From positions 1 to 64,000 of the forward strand of contig CAYVVG010000003.1 in assembly GCA_964455285.1 (NCBI GenBank): a DNA stretch of 64,000 bases, given 5' to 3'. Positions 41,239-49,171 of this stretch are shown one piece after another. The position numbers were made by a program, and so were the translations under genes. Origin of the DNA: CAIVAT01 sp964455285 (lineage in GTDB: Bacteria > Bacteroidota > Bacteroidia > Bacteroidales > FEN-979). The notes under the pieces are model-generated. The model saw only the letters and a list, made by a program, of their open reading frames with translations. It was not told where the DNA came from and searched no databases. How positions within the stretch are numbered: position 1 is the stretch's first letter; each line of letters opens with the position of its first letter.

Positions 41239-41286
41239 CTGATGTGTTGATGTGCTGATGTGCTGATGTGCTAATTTGTTGATGTT
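41239..41286. repeat. Tandem octamer array, 6 x CTGATGTG
   Basis: Six contiguous 8-mers just upstream of the DUF302 start codon: CTGATGTG (three exact), two TTGATGT[G/T] and one CTAATTTG. Confidence 0.85.
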
Positions 41287-41300
41287 TCCCCTCCCTGTTC

Positions 41301-41365
41301 GGGGAGGGGTGGCCGAAGGCCGGGGTGGGGTTGGGGGGTGAGGCCGGGGAGGGGTGGCCGAAGGC
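41301..41365. repeat. G-rich direct repeat (20 bp x 2)
   Basis: The same 20-mer occurs at 41301-41320 and 41346-41365, the second ending at the OsmC stop codon. Runs of four to six G between them give a strong G-tract cluster on the plus strand. A hairpin CCCCTCCC...GGGGAGGGG precedes the first copy. Confidence 0.8.
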
Positions 41366-41778
41366 TACTTCACCCTGATCTCGTAGGTGACCGGCATCGT
41401 TTTCTTATAGACGTGGGAGACGCCGCAGTATCTTTCCTGCGAGAGATCCACTGCCTTTTTAAGTTGTTCCATGGGCAGGTTATCGCCGGTGAATTCGTAG
41501 ATGATGTGCATCCTTTCGTAATGTTTGGGATGCTCTTCCGTGACATCGGCCTCCACCCTGATCTTCAGGTCGGTAAAAGCGACCCGCATCTTTTTCAGGA
41601 TTGATGCGACATCCATGCCGGTGCATCCGGCCAGGGCCGCCAGCATCAGCTCTTTTGGTCTCGCTCCTTTGTTTTCGCCGCCCGCTTCAGGCATGGCATC
41701 CATCACCACCGGGTGGCCGCTGACGGAAGCCTCGAACGTCATGTTCCCTTTCCAGGAAGTATCAACGGAATGTTTCAT
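41365..41778 (-). CDS. OsmC family protein, 137 aa
   Basis: OsmC/Ohr-fold protein; relatives reduce organic peroxides with two cysteines. One Cys lies in LAALAGCTGMDVASIL and the second in LSQERYCGVSHVYK, at the family positions. The intervening KMRVAFTDLKIRVEADVTEEHP and FTGDNLPMEQLKKAVDLS match the redox-active OsmC-like group rather than Ohr. It could detoxify peroxides or handle persulfides next to the sulfur genes; the latter is an inference. Confidence 0.9.
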   Translation of the reverse strand: MKHSVDTSWKGNMTFEASVSGHPVVMDAMPEAGGENKGARPKELMLAALAGCTGMDVASILKKMRVAFTDLKIRVEADVTEEHPKHYERMHIIYEFTGDNLPMEQLKKAVDLSQERYCGVSHVYKKTMPVTYEIRVK

Positions 41779-41840
41779 GGCGAATGATTATTTAGAATGA
41801 TTCTGTAAAAATACAACAAAAGGAAGCAAGCCCGGAGAAT

Positions 41841-42461
41841 TCACAAGGATTTTCCGGCCGTCAGCAAAAAAACGGGGAACTCCTTCATGATGCCACCGGC
41901 CTGGGGACGGCGGATCACAAAACAACGTTCATGCCGGATCCCGCTGAACCCGGCAGCCTCCAGCTGTTCAGCCAGGGCATCCGGATCGAACCCCGGATGC
42001 ACCTTCACCCCGGGATCATGAAAGGTCCCGTCCTCGGAATAGAGGTCGGCCAGCGCCAGGCTGCCGCCGGGTTTCAGCATGTCGAAAAACCTCATCAGCA
42101 CCAGGGCCACGTCGCCCACATGATGCAACACCATCTGGGAATATATGATATCGAACGACGACTCGCGGAAGTGGTGTTGTTCCAGGTCAAAAAGCCGGGT
42201 CCGGATCCGGTGGCCCTCCCCGGGTTCCACTTTGGATTCCGCGATCCTCAGCATCTCCGGCGAGGTATCCATCAGGGTGATGACACCCAGTTGCTCCTTC
42301 AGTTCGAAACTCAGCAATCCTGTCCCGGCTCCGAACTCCAGGGCGGTCATGGCCGTCGAGAGCGGGATCCTCTCCCGGATCCCCTGAGCCACAGCCACGG
42401 TCCGCTCATGATGCATCCGGTTCAGGTCCCATTCTTTCGCCTTATTATCGAATTCACTCAT
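41841..42461 (-). CDS. Class I SAM-dependent methyltransferase, 206 aa
   Basis: Rossmann-fold methyltransferase. Motif I is ALEFGAGTGLLSFEL at about residues 41-55. VITLMDTSPEMLRIA carries the acidic motif II residue. SFDIIYSQMVLHHVGD and LKPGGSLALADLY are the later motifs, placing it in the UbiE/Coq5-like Methyltransf_11 group. The substrate cannot be read from the sequence. It lies at the end of the sulfur/molybdenum island, 62 bp beyond OsmC. Confidence 0.88.
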   Translation of the reverse strand: MSEFDNKAKEWDLNRMHHERTVAVAQGIRERIPLSTAMTALEFGAGTGLLSFELKEQLGVITLMDTSPEMLRIAESKVEPGEGHRIRTRLFDLEQHHFRESSFDIIYSQMVLHHVGDVALVLMRFFDMLKPGGSLALADLYSEDGTFHDPGVKVHPGFDPDALAEQLEAAGFSGIRHERCFVIRRPQAGGIMKEFPVFLLTAGKSL

Positions 42462-42482
42462 AATTTCTTCGGTTTGTTATGG

Positions 42483-43784
42483 CTACCGGATGACCAGTTT
42501 GCGGACCCGGGATATTCCTGATGTTTCCAGTTTCAACAGGTAGACCCCGGAAGGCACACCGTGAAGTTCGAACCCGACCTGGCCGGATCTCCCCGCAACT
42601 TCTTTCCGCTCGAGGGTTTTTCCACAGAGGTCGGTAAGGGTGATCTGAAGTCCCGGTCCGCAAACCCCGTCATAACCGACACTGAAACGATCGGTGCAGG
42701 GATTGGGCGATACCGTGAATGAGAAACTGCCCGGATCCTCCATTCCGACAGGGCCCTCGATGTGGATCACGCGGGAAGAGACCGCCGGGGTTGTACATGG
42801 CGACTGGGGATTGGCGGTGAGGGTAAGCGTTACCGATCCCGCGTTGCGGTCGGCGTCGCTCAGGATGTAATCGCCCGTAAGCGCACCGGCATTGCTGAAA
42901 GTGCCGGTGCCGGAAGTGGACCAGAGCACGGAAGAATATCCGCCGGCAGTTCCGTCGAGGGGAACCGACACCGTAACGTAGGGGAGGGTGACATCTTCAC
43001 CTGCAGCGGCCGTGGCAGCTTCGTTGACGGTCACCGCAATGTCAGCGTTTACCGAACCGTTCCCGTCGGATACCACTACCGTGTAGGTGGTGGTTACCGC
43101 TGGGGTGACAACCGGGTTGGGGGACGCGGAGGTGAAACCGGCCGGCTGGGAAGTCCAAGCATAGGTGTAGTTCCCGGTGCCTCCCGTCGCCGACGCCTCC
43201 AGCTGGGAATCCTGGCCGGCACAGATCAGCGACGGCACGGCCGAGGCGGTCGCAGCCAGCGGCAATGCGGTGCTTTCACCGACGGTCAGCGTGGAGAGTT
43301 TGGTGTCGGTCTTTCCCACGGTAAAGGCACCGTAAAAAGTCACGTCGCCGGTACCGGCCGGCGGTGCGGTCCAGGAGAACGACCAGGTCGCCGTGCCCGA
43401 AGAACTTCCTGAAGCATTTTGCGTCACGTATTTGGTGCCTCCCACCAAGTGGTTGCCGGTGCCGGCGGCAAAAACGCCCAACTGGGTTCCTGTGACATTC
43501 TGCGGGGAGACCTCGAATCCCTTTTTGCCGGTACCGCTGACCGTAACAGTGAGGGTGTAGGTCGAGCCGGCGGTATAGCCTCCCGAAGGAATGTTGGAGG
43601 TGATCCAGCCCGAAACAGTGGCGACCGAACCGCCGTGACAACTCTGGCAATGATGGCCGTCGCCCGGAGAACCCGTGTACCCGGCGGGCGAGCCTCCGGG
43701 ATAGGCTACAACGCCGGAGGTGACGAGCAGCAGGGATAAAACGGCAACGATCCTGGATGCATAAACGATGATGATCTTTTTCAT
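42483..43784 (-). CDS. Secreted choice-of-anchor V protein with haem-like motif and T9SS tail, 433 aa
   Basis: A signal peptide (MKKIIIVYASRIVAVLSLLL to VVAYPGG) is followed by GSPGDGHHCQSCHGG, a CxxCH sequence like a c-type haem site, at about residue 45. Next is a Reeler/choice-of-anchor V-like domain (55-180) with GTGKKGFEVSPQN and SFSWTAPPAGTGDVTFYGAF. A PKD-like region (190-270; YTYAWTSQPAGF) follows, then a further beta domain. The C-terminus is a T9SS sorting domain: VSPNPCTDRFSV, LTDLCGKTLE, ELHGVPSGVYLL. Likely a surface protein. The ATG at 43784 was chosen to begin the signal peptide. Confidence 0.85.
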   Translation of the reverse strand: MKKIIIVYASRIVAVLSLLLVTSGVVAYPGGSPAGYTGSPGDGHHCQSCHGGSVATVSGWITSNIPSGGYTAGSTYTLTVTVSGTGKKGFEVSPQNVTGTQLGVFAAGTGNHLVGGTKYVTQNASGSSSGTATWSFSWTAPPAGTGDVTFYGAFTVGKTDTKLSTLTVGESTALPLAATASAVPSLICAGQDSQLEASATGGTGNYTYAWTSQPAGFTSASPNPVVTPAVTTTYTVVVSDGNGSVNADIAVTVNEAATAAAGEDVTLPYVTVSVPLDGTAGGYSSVLWSTSGTGTFSNAGALTGDYILSDADRNAGSVTLTLTANPQSPCTTPAVSSRVIHIEGPVGMEDPGSFSFTVSPNPCTDRFSVGYDGVCGPGLQITLTDLCGKTLERKEVAGRSGQVGFELHGVPSGVYLLKLETSGISRVRKLVIR

Positions 43785-43906
43785 AACGATCCTTGTGGGT
43801 TGTGGAGTTGATTTCACAATTAAGACATAAAAGTACTTAAAAGTTGTTTACGGGGAAAATAATATCCCGGCAGCGTAACACATAGGATGCATATACATAT
43901 CAAATG

Positions 43907-44479
43907 CTACTGTTCCCGTGCCGGCAGATCCCCGGAATGTAGAATGTTTCTAAATTTCGTCTGCACAAACCGGGTCACTCCCCATCCGAGAAGGATTCCG
44001 GCAGCGATCCCCGCAGCCACATCGCTGGGGTAATGAACACCGAGCGCCACCCGCGAATAAGCGACCAGGAGCGCCCAGGCGAAGACGGGGAGGATGACCC
44101 GGCGCCGGGGGAAGAAGAACGACAGGGCAGTGGCCATGGCAAAAGCTTCGAGGGTATGACCGGAGGGGAAGGAGGAATCTCCTCCGGAAGAGAGTTTTTC
44201 GATGCCGTCGAGAGAATCGAAGGGGCGGTCGCGGTCGATGAGCGCTTTCAACCCCTGGCTGAGACCGGCCACCATGAGCAGGAGAACCACCAGGGCCACG
44301 AATTTGAGACGCAGCGACCGGCTTTTTCGAAGGGCGGCCGCCAGGATGACCCCCACCGCCAGGGCAATGCTGGCCAGCGTGGTGGTGTTGGAGATGAACT
44401 GAAGGAAGGGAACCGACATCGGACACCGGTGTTGGTGCAACCAGTGGAGCAGGGTGATATCCAGTGAGGCGGGATCCAA
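43907..44479 (-). CDS. PAP2-family phosphatase (undecaprenyl-diphosphatase-like), 190 aa
   Basis: Integral membrane phosphatase of the PAP2 superfamily, which dephosphorylates lipid diphosphates such as undecaprenyl-PP or related lipids. The three motifs are KALIDRDRPF, SSFPSGHTLEAF and SRVALGVHYPSDVAAG. Five or six helices surround them. The start is TTG: no ATG is available in frame before the promoter, and the N-terminal DPASLDITLLHWLHQHR is typical of this group. It is transcribed divergently from the OB-fold lipoprotein gene. Confidence 0.9.
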   Translation of the reverse strand: MDPASLDITLLHWLHQHRCPMSVPFLQFISNTTTLASIALAVGVILAAALRKSRSLRLKFVALVVLLLMVAGLSQGLKALIDRDRPFDSLDGIEKLSSGGDSSFPSGHTLEAFAMATALSFFFPRRRVILPVFAWALLVAYSRVALGVHYPSDVAAGIAAGILLGWGVTRFVQTKFRNILHSGDLPAREQ

Positions 44480-44517
44480 GTTGTTTGCGGCGTTAGGTGA
44501 ATCAGTCTCTTCCGGGG

Positions 44518-44525
44518 CAAAGGTA
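44518..44525 (-). promoter_or_regulatory. -7 box of the PAP2 gene
   Basis: CAAAGGTA on the plus strand is TACCTTTG on the minus strand, 38 bp upstream of the TTG start. Confidence 0.5.
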
Positions 44526-44604
44526 CGAAGTCGGGGTCAATCCGGCCGGCTGAACTTTGGCATTTCCGCGAAAAATCCGATATTTGCCGAATAAACCATC
44601 ATCC

Positions 44605-45156
44605 ATGATAAAAAAGAGTTTATTGCTGCTGATCCTCCCGCTGGTTTTCCTGGCAGGATGTCACCCGGGCGCCGACAATGCCCAGGCACCCAAAAACGAT
44701 ACCACCCTTCTCACGGTGCTGACCTTTGAAAAACAGGCCGACAGCTGCATCGAAAAACCGGTGATCATCGAAGGCACCGTTTTCCACCTGTGCAAGCATG
44801 GCGGAAAGCGCATGTTCCTGGTCGACGGCACCGACAGCATCCGGGTTGAAGTGACCACCGGTCCCAAAATCGCCAAATTCGACGAAGCCCTGACGGGCAG
44901 CCGTGTCCGTGTTTTCGGCACGCTGAAGGAGGAACGCATCGACGCCAAATACCTCAACGAATGGGAGGCCGAGGTGAAGAAGCCGGAAGAGAACCACAAT
45001 GCGGGTCTTCACACCGGGGCAAAGGGCCATGAGGACCAGGGGATGGAGGATAAGCTTGCCCAGATCAACGCCCTGCGTGAGGATCTGAAGAACAGCGGGA
45101 AAGACCACCTCTCCTTTTTCTCGATCGAAGCCGATCATTTCATCGAACTGAAGTAA
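44605..45156 (+). CDS. Lipoprotein with OB-fold-like domain, 183 aa
   Basis: Lipoprotein signal MIKKSLLLLILPLVFLAGC, with the lipobox LAGC and lipidated Cys19. Residues ~40-130 form a beta-rich OB-fold-like domain (VIIEGTVFHLCKHGGKRMFLVDGTDSIRVEV and GSRVRVFGTLKEE), resembling the nucleic-acid-binding-like BOF/tRNA-anti fold. The C-terminal ~50 residues are charged and helical, with HNAGLHTGAKGHEDQ. The gene overlaps the membrane partner downstream by one base (TAATG), so the two probably work together. The role is unknown. Confidence 0.8.
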   Translation: MIKKSLLLLILPLVFLAGCHPGADNAQAPKNDTTLLTVLTFEKQADSCIEKPVIIEGTVFHLCKHGGKRMFLVDGTDSIRVEVTTGPKIAKFDEALTGSRVRVFGTLKEERIDAKYLNEWEAEVKKPEENHNAGLHTGAKGHEDQGMEDKLAQINALREDLKNSGKDHLSFFSIEADHFIELK

Positions 45157-45725
45157 TGGTGCAGGTCAAAACTCTTCGCCGGTGGAACAACATCCTTCAC
45201 CGCGACATCGGTTATTTGTGCGTGGGGATGACGCTGATCTACGCCATCTCGGGGATCGTGCTCAACCATTTCAAATCGGGCGACTTTTTGCATCCCGACT
45301 ACGGAAAATCTTACCAGGACCTGCGGGTTCCATTGCCGGAACAGGGAAAGATCGACCTGACGTACATTCATTCGATCCTCGACCGGACCGATCAGCGATC
45401 GCACTACAAGAGTTATATCACCGGCGAAGGCTACCTGCAGATCTTTCTCGACAAGGGATTCATCTACGTGGACCTGACGACCGGTGAGGCCCAGATGGAG
45501 CGGAAGACCACCCGGTACATGATCAGGGAGATGAACACTTTGCATTACAACAGCCTGAAGCGCTTATACACCTGGTTTTCTGATCTGTACGCCGTTGGGC
45601 TCATCATCCTGGCCATCACAGGCCTGTTCGTGCTGAAGGGGAAAAAAGGCATCCTGGGCAGGGGAGCCTGGCTCACGGCCATCGGGATCCTCCTGCCGGC
45701 ACTGTTCCTGCTCTTCTATTCCTGA
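45156..45725 (+). CDS. PepSY-associated-type membrane protein, 189 aa
   Basis: Three membrane helices: about 20-42 (YLCVGMTLIYAISGIVLNHF), 146-165 and 172-189, with a ~100-residue periplasmic region between the first two. The first helix and the closing NTLHYNSLKRLYTWFSDLYAVGLIILAITGLFV resemble PepSY-associated membrane proteins found near iron or haem handling and respiratory genes. No enzyme motif was recognised. It is translationally coupled to the OB-fold lipoprotein. Confidence 0.78.
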   Translation: MVQVKTLRRWNNILHRDIGYLCVGMTLIYAISGIVLNHFKSGDFLHPDYGKSYQDLRVPLPEQGKIDLTYIHSILDRTDQRSHYKSYITGEGYLQIFLDKGFIYVDLTTGEAQMERKTTRYMIREMNTLHYNSLKRLYTWFSDLYAVGLIILAITGLFVLKGKKGILGRGAWLTAIGILLPALFLLFYS

Positions 45726-45745
45726 TCAGTAACCGGTCAATCCCC

Positions 45746-46789
45746 ATGATCCAGTTTAACGATGCCGTCCTGGAAGCACTCGCCGTGCACCGGGTGGGCA
45801 ATAAATCGGCCGGCGACGGAGTGACCCTCACGAACCGGCTGCTCGAAGTCGGCGAGGTTGTCAGGCCCCTCCTTCTGACCTATTTCCTCTCTCCGTTCCG
45901 GTCGGAGGAGCTGTACACGCTCTCCCATCCTTCGGATCTCCGGATGAATGAAGTTTTTCATTCCGTATCAGCCATCTTTGACGACCCGTCCTCCCTGCTC
46001 GGGGAGTCGCAGAAACTGGCCCGGGTCCTCCACAACCACTCGACCCATTCCAGGATCCAGGCCGGGGAATTCTATGTCGCCCGGTTCACGGGATGCCGGC
46101 TGGGTGAGCAGACCGTGGAGGCGGTGGGGCTCTTCAAATCGGAATCGCGGGAGACCTACCTGAAAATCTATCCGGCCGGGGGCGCCTTCGAGATCGGCCA
46201 CGACGACGGGATCAACATTCACAAGCTTGACAAGGGATGCATCATCTTCAACACGTCGCCTGAAGAAGGGTATGTGGCCGCCCTTGTCGACCTGGTCAAC
46301 CGGGGCGACGAAGCCCGGTACTGGCGCGACGATTTTCTGCAGCTCCGGCCACGATCCGACAGTTTTACCCATACCCGTGCCGTGATGGACCTCTGCCGGA
46401 AATTCGTGGCAGAGAAAATGCCGCAGGAATTTGAGGTCTCCCGCATCGACCAGGCCGACCTGCTGAACCGTTCGATGAAGTTCCTGAAGGAGAACGAGGC
46501 GTTCGGGATGGAAGATTTCGGAGAACAGGTGCTGGGTTCGCCGCAGGTGATCAGCTCCTTTGCCGGGTTCAGGCAGGAGTTCGCCGACGGGCACGACCTT
46601 GAGATCCCTGACCGCTTCGACATTTCCGGCAGCGCGGTGAAAAAGCAATCGAGGTTCATGAAAAGCGTGATCAAACTGGATAAGAATTTCCATATCTATG
46701 TCCACGGCGACCGGGAAATGGTGGAGAAAGGCCATGATGAGGCGCGGCACATGGATTATTACAAATTGTATTTCCGTGAAGAACACTGA
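45746..46789 (+). CDS. 37-kDa nucleoid-associated protein (YejK/NdpA-like), 347 aa
   Basis: Soluble protein of the nucleoid-associated NdpA/YejK family. The beginning AVLEALAVHRVGNKSAGDGVTLTN, the middle FYVARFTGC and the C-terminal VIKLDKNFHIYVHGDRE match family layout and length. DNA binding is by family inference. It follows the PepSY-like gene by 20 bp and precedes the GH92 gene by 6 bp, perhaps in one transcript, though the products seem unrelated. Confidence 0.88.
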   Translation: MIQFNDAVLEALAVHRVGNKSAGDGVTLTNRLLEVGEVVRPLLLTYFLSPFRSEELYTLSHPSDLRMNEVFHSVSAIFDDPSSLLGESQKLARVLHNHSTHSRIQAGEFYVARFTGCRLGEQTVEAVGLFKSESRETYLKIYPAGGAFEIGHDDGINIHKLDKGCIIFNTSPEEGYVAALVDLVNRGDEARYWRDDFLQLRPRSDSFTHTRAVMDLCRKFVAEKMPQEFEVSRIDQADLLNRSMKFLKENEAFGMEDFGEQVLGSPQVISSFAGFRQEFADGHDLEIPDRFDISGSAVKKQSRFMKSVIKLDKNFHIYVHGDREMVEKGHDEARHMDYYKLYFREEH

Positions 46790-46795
46790 TCCCGT

Positions 46796-49120
46796 ATGAT
46801 CAAAAAACTCACCCTCCTGTTCATCCTTGCCTGGATCGGGCGGTCTCCGCTTCATAGCCAGTCACCGGCCTCCTTTGTCAACCCCTTGATCGGCACCCGG
46901 GAAATGGGGCATACATTTCCCGGGGCAGCCGTGCCCTTTGGGTTTGTCCAGCTCAGTCCCGATACCGACACCGTTCCCTACGACAGGGACGGGCGTTATA
47001 ATCCGCCTGTTTACCGCTACTGTGCCGGGTACCAGTACCTCGACAGGACCATCGTCGGGTTCAGTCACACCCATTTCAACGGCACCGGTCATTCCGACCT
47101 GGGCGATTTCCTGGTCATGCCCCAGGTGGGGAGACTCCGGCTCAACCCGGGTACCGCCGACCGGCCGGAAACCGGCTACCGGTCGCGGTTCCGTAAAGAA
47201 ACCGAGCATGCATCGCCGGGTTACTACCGCGTTCATCTCGACGGCCCGGATGTGGAGGCCGAACTGACCGCCACCACCCGGGCGGGTTTTCACCGTTACA
47301 CGTTCCCCGCTTCCGACAGCGCCCGGATCGTGCTCGACATGGAGCACGGGATTTACAATTACGACGGGAAGGTGCTCTGGTCGATGGTCCGGGTGCACAA
47401 CGACACCCTGGTCACCGGGTACCGGATCACACGCGGATGGGCCCGGACACGGTACATCTACTTCGCGATGATCTTCTCAAAGCCCTTTGCAGCTTATGGT
47501 TGCAGGAACGACGAGCAGCCCGTGTACCGCGGATTCTGGAGGAAGTTCAACCAGCAGGAGAATTTTCCCGAGATGGCCGGAAGGAAGTTGAAAGCCTGGT
47601 TCGGTTTCGCCACGGGCCGCGGCGAACAGGTGGGGGTACGCATCGGGTTGTCGGCGGTCAGCATGGACGGGGCACTTGAAAACCTGCAGGCGGAGATCCC
47701 GCACGGCGATTTCGACAGGACCCGCCGGGAGGCCGAAGCGGCCTGGAACCGGGAACTCGGCCGGATCCGGATCGATGCCCCGGCCGACCGCAAAGTGAAC
47801 TTTTACACCGCACTCTACCATTCCCTGTTGTCACCGGTGGTCTACCAGGACGTGAACGGCCTGTACCGGGGCATCGATCACCAGGTCCACCGGGCCGAAG
47901 GATTCACCCATTACACCACCTTTTCGCTGTGGGACACCTATCGTGCCGAGCATCCGTTGCTGGCGCTCCTCTATCCCGAACGCACCTCCGACATGGTCAA
48001 CTCGATGCTGGCCCACTTTGATCAGAGCCCTGAACACCTGCTCCCGGTCTGGTCGCACCACGGCAACGAGAACTGGTGCATGATCGGGTACCATGCCGTG
48101 CCGGTCATCGCCGACGCCTATGTCAAGGGCATCCGCGGCTTCGATGCTGTACGGGCGCTCCGTGCCTGTATGACCACCGCGGATAATACCCTCCTCGAAG
48201 GGGTGGGCGACTACAGGAAACTGGGATTTGTCCCCGACGAAAAAGTCGCCAATGCCGCCTCGATCACCCTCGAATATGCCTATGACGATTTCACCCTGGC
48301 CTCGTTCGCACGGGCGGTGGAGCAGGACCCCCCGACTCCCGACACGGTCAGGCAGTGGGCCGGAGAGCTGGCCGAACGGTTCCGCCTCCGTTCGGGAAAT
48401 TACCGCAACCTGGTCGATCCATCGACCCGTTTTGTCCGCTCGAAGCGGTCGGACGGCTCCTGGAAGAGCCCCTTTGATCCGCTCAGCACGCACGGACAGG
48501 GATTCATCGAGGGAAATTCCTGGAATTACTCGTTCTATGTTCCCCACGACGTGCCCGGCCTGATCGCCTCTATGGGAGGGGAGAAACCCTTTATCCGCCG
48601 GCTCGATTCCCTTTTCACGATGCACCTCGACGACCGCTATTTCAGCGAAACCGAAGATGTTACGCGCGACGGGCTGATCGGGAACTACGTGCATGGCAAC
48701 GAACCCAGCCACCACATTGCTTATTTGTACAACTGGACCTCGCAGCCCTGGAAAACCCAGCAGCAGATCCACCGGGTGGTGGATGCGATGTACCGGAACC
48801 GGCCCGACGGGCTGTGCGGCAACGACGACTGCGGACAGATGAGTGCCTGGTACATCTTCAGCGTGCTGGGGTTCTACCCGGTATGCCCGGGTACGACCCT
48901 GTATGCCATCGGGAGCCCTTGTGTTGGCGGAGCCGAAATCGATCTGCCGGGGGGGAAGAAACTGACCATCCGGGTGAAAGGGGCGGATAACAAGTACACC
49001 TGCATCCGGTCCGTGACGTTCAACGGCAAACCCCTGGCCGGTCTGTTCCTCGATCACGCAATCGTGTCGGCGGGAGGCACCCTCGACTTCACCCTCGGGC
49101 CTCCCCCTGCTGACAGGTAG
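46796..49120 (+). CDS. GH92 alpha-mannosidase-like exo-glycosidase, 774 aa
   Basis: Calcium-dependent GH92 family enzyme that removes alpha-linked mannose from N-glycan-type chains; exported (signal peptide about 1-20, ending LHSQS). The N-terminal beta domain starts FVNPLIGTREMGHTFPGAAV, a family hallmark, with GFSHTHFNGTGHSDLGDF. The (alpha/alpha)6 domain has TTFSLWDTYRAEHPLL, PVWSHHGNENWCMIGYH, EGNSWNYSFYVPHD, HGNEPSHHIAYLYNW, and GLCGNDDCGQMSAWYIFSVLG with catalytic acids. It has no T9SS tail, so a periplasmic location is likely. Confidence 0.96.
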   Translation: MIKKLTLLFILAWIGRSPLHSQSPASFVNPLIGTREMGHTFPGAAVPFGFVQLSPDTDTVPYDRDGRYNPPVYRYCAGYQYLDRTIVGFSHTHFNGTGHSDLGDFLVMPQVGRLRLNPGTADRPETGYRSRFRKETEHASPGYYRVHLDGPDVEAELTATTRAGFHRYTFPASDSARIVLDMEHGIYNYDGKVLWSMVRVHNDTLVTGYRITRGWARTRYIYFAMIFSKPFAAYGCRNDEQPVYRGFWRKFNQQENFPEMAGRKLKAWFGFATGRGEQVGVRIGLSAVSMDGALENLQAEIPHGDFDRTRREAEAAWNRELGRIRIDAPADRKVNFYTALYHSLLSPVVYQDVNGLYRGIDHQVHRAEGFTHYTTFSLWDTYRAEHPLLALLYPERTSDMVNSMLAHFDQSPEHLLPVWSHHGNENWCMIGYHAVPVIADAYVKGIRGFDAVRALRACMTTADNTLLEGVGDYRKLGFVPDEKVANAASITLEYAYDDFTLASFARAVEQDPPTPDTVRQWAGELAERFRLRSGNYRNLVDPSTRFVRSKRSDGSWKSPFDPLSTHGQGFIEGNSWNYSFYVPHDVPGLIASMGGEKPFIRRLDSLFTMHLDDRYFSETEDVTRDGLIGNYVHGNEPSHHIAYLYNWTSQPWKTQQQIHRVVDAMYRNRPDGLCGNDDCGQMSAWYIFSVLGFYPVCPGTTLYAIGSPCVGGAEIDLPGGKKLTIRVKGADNKYTCIRSVTFNGKPLAGLFLDHAIVSAGGTLDFTLGPPPADR

Positions 49121-49132
49121 AGGAAAAAAGCG

Positions 49133-49160
49133 TACTTTTGCGTTCCGGACCTTCGGTCCG
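49133..49160 (+). promoter_or_regulatory. -7 box and 5'-end hairpin of the subtilase gene
   Basis: TACTTTTG at 49133-49140 is the -7 box. It is directly followed at 49146-49160 by a perfect 6-bp stem (CGGACC/GGTCCG) with a TTC loop, which would lie at the very 5' end of the mRNA. Confidence 0.55.
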
Positions 49161-49171
49161 CCTCAAATCTT

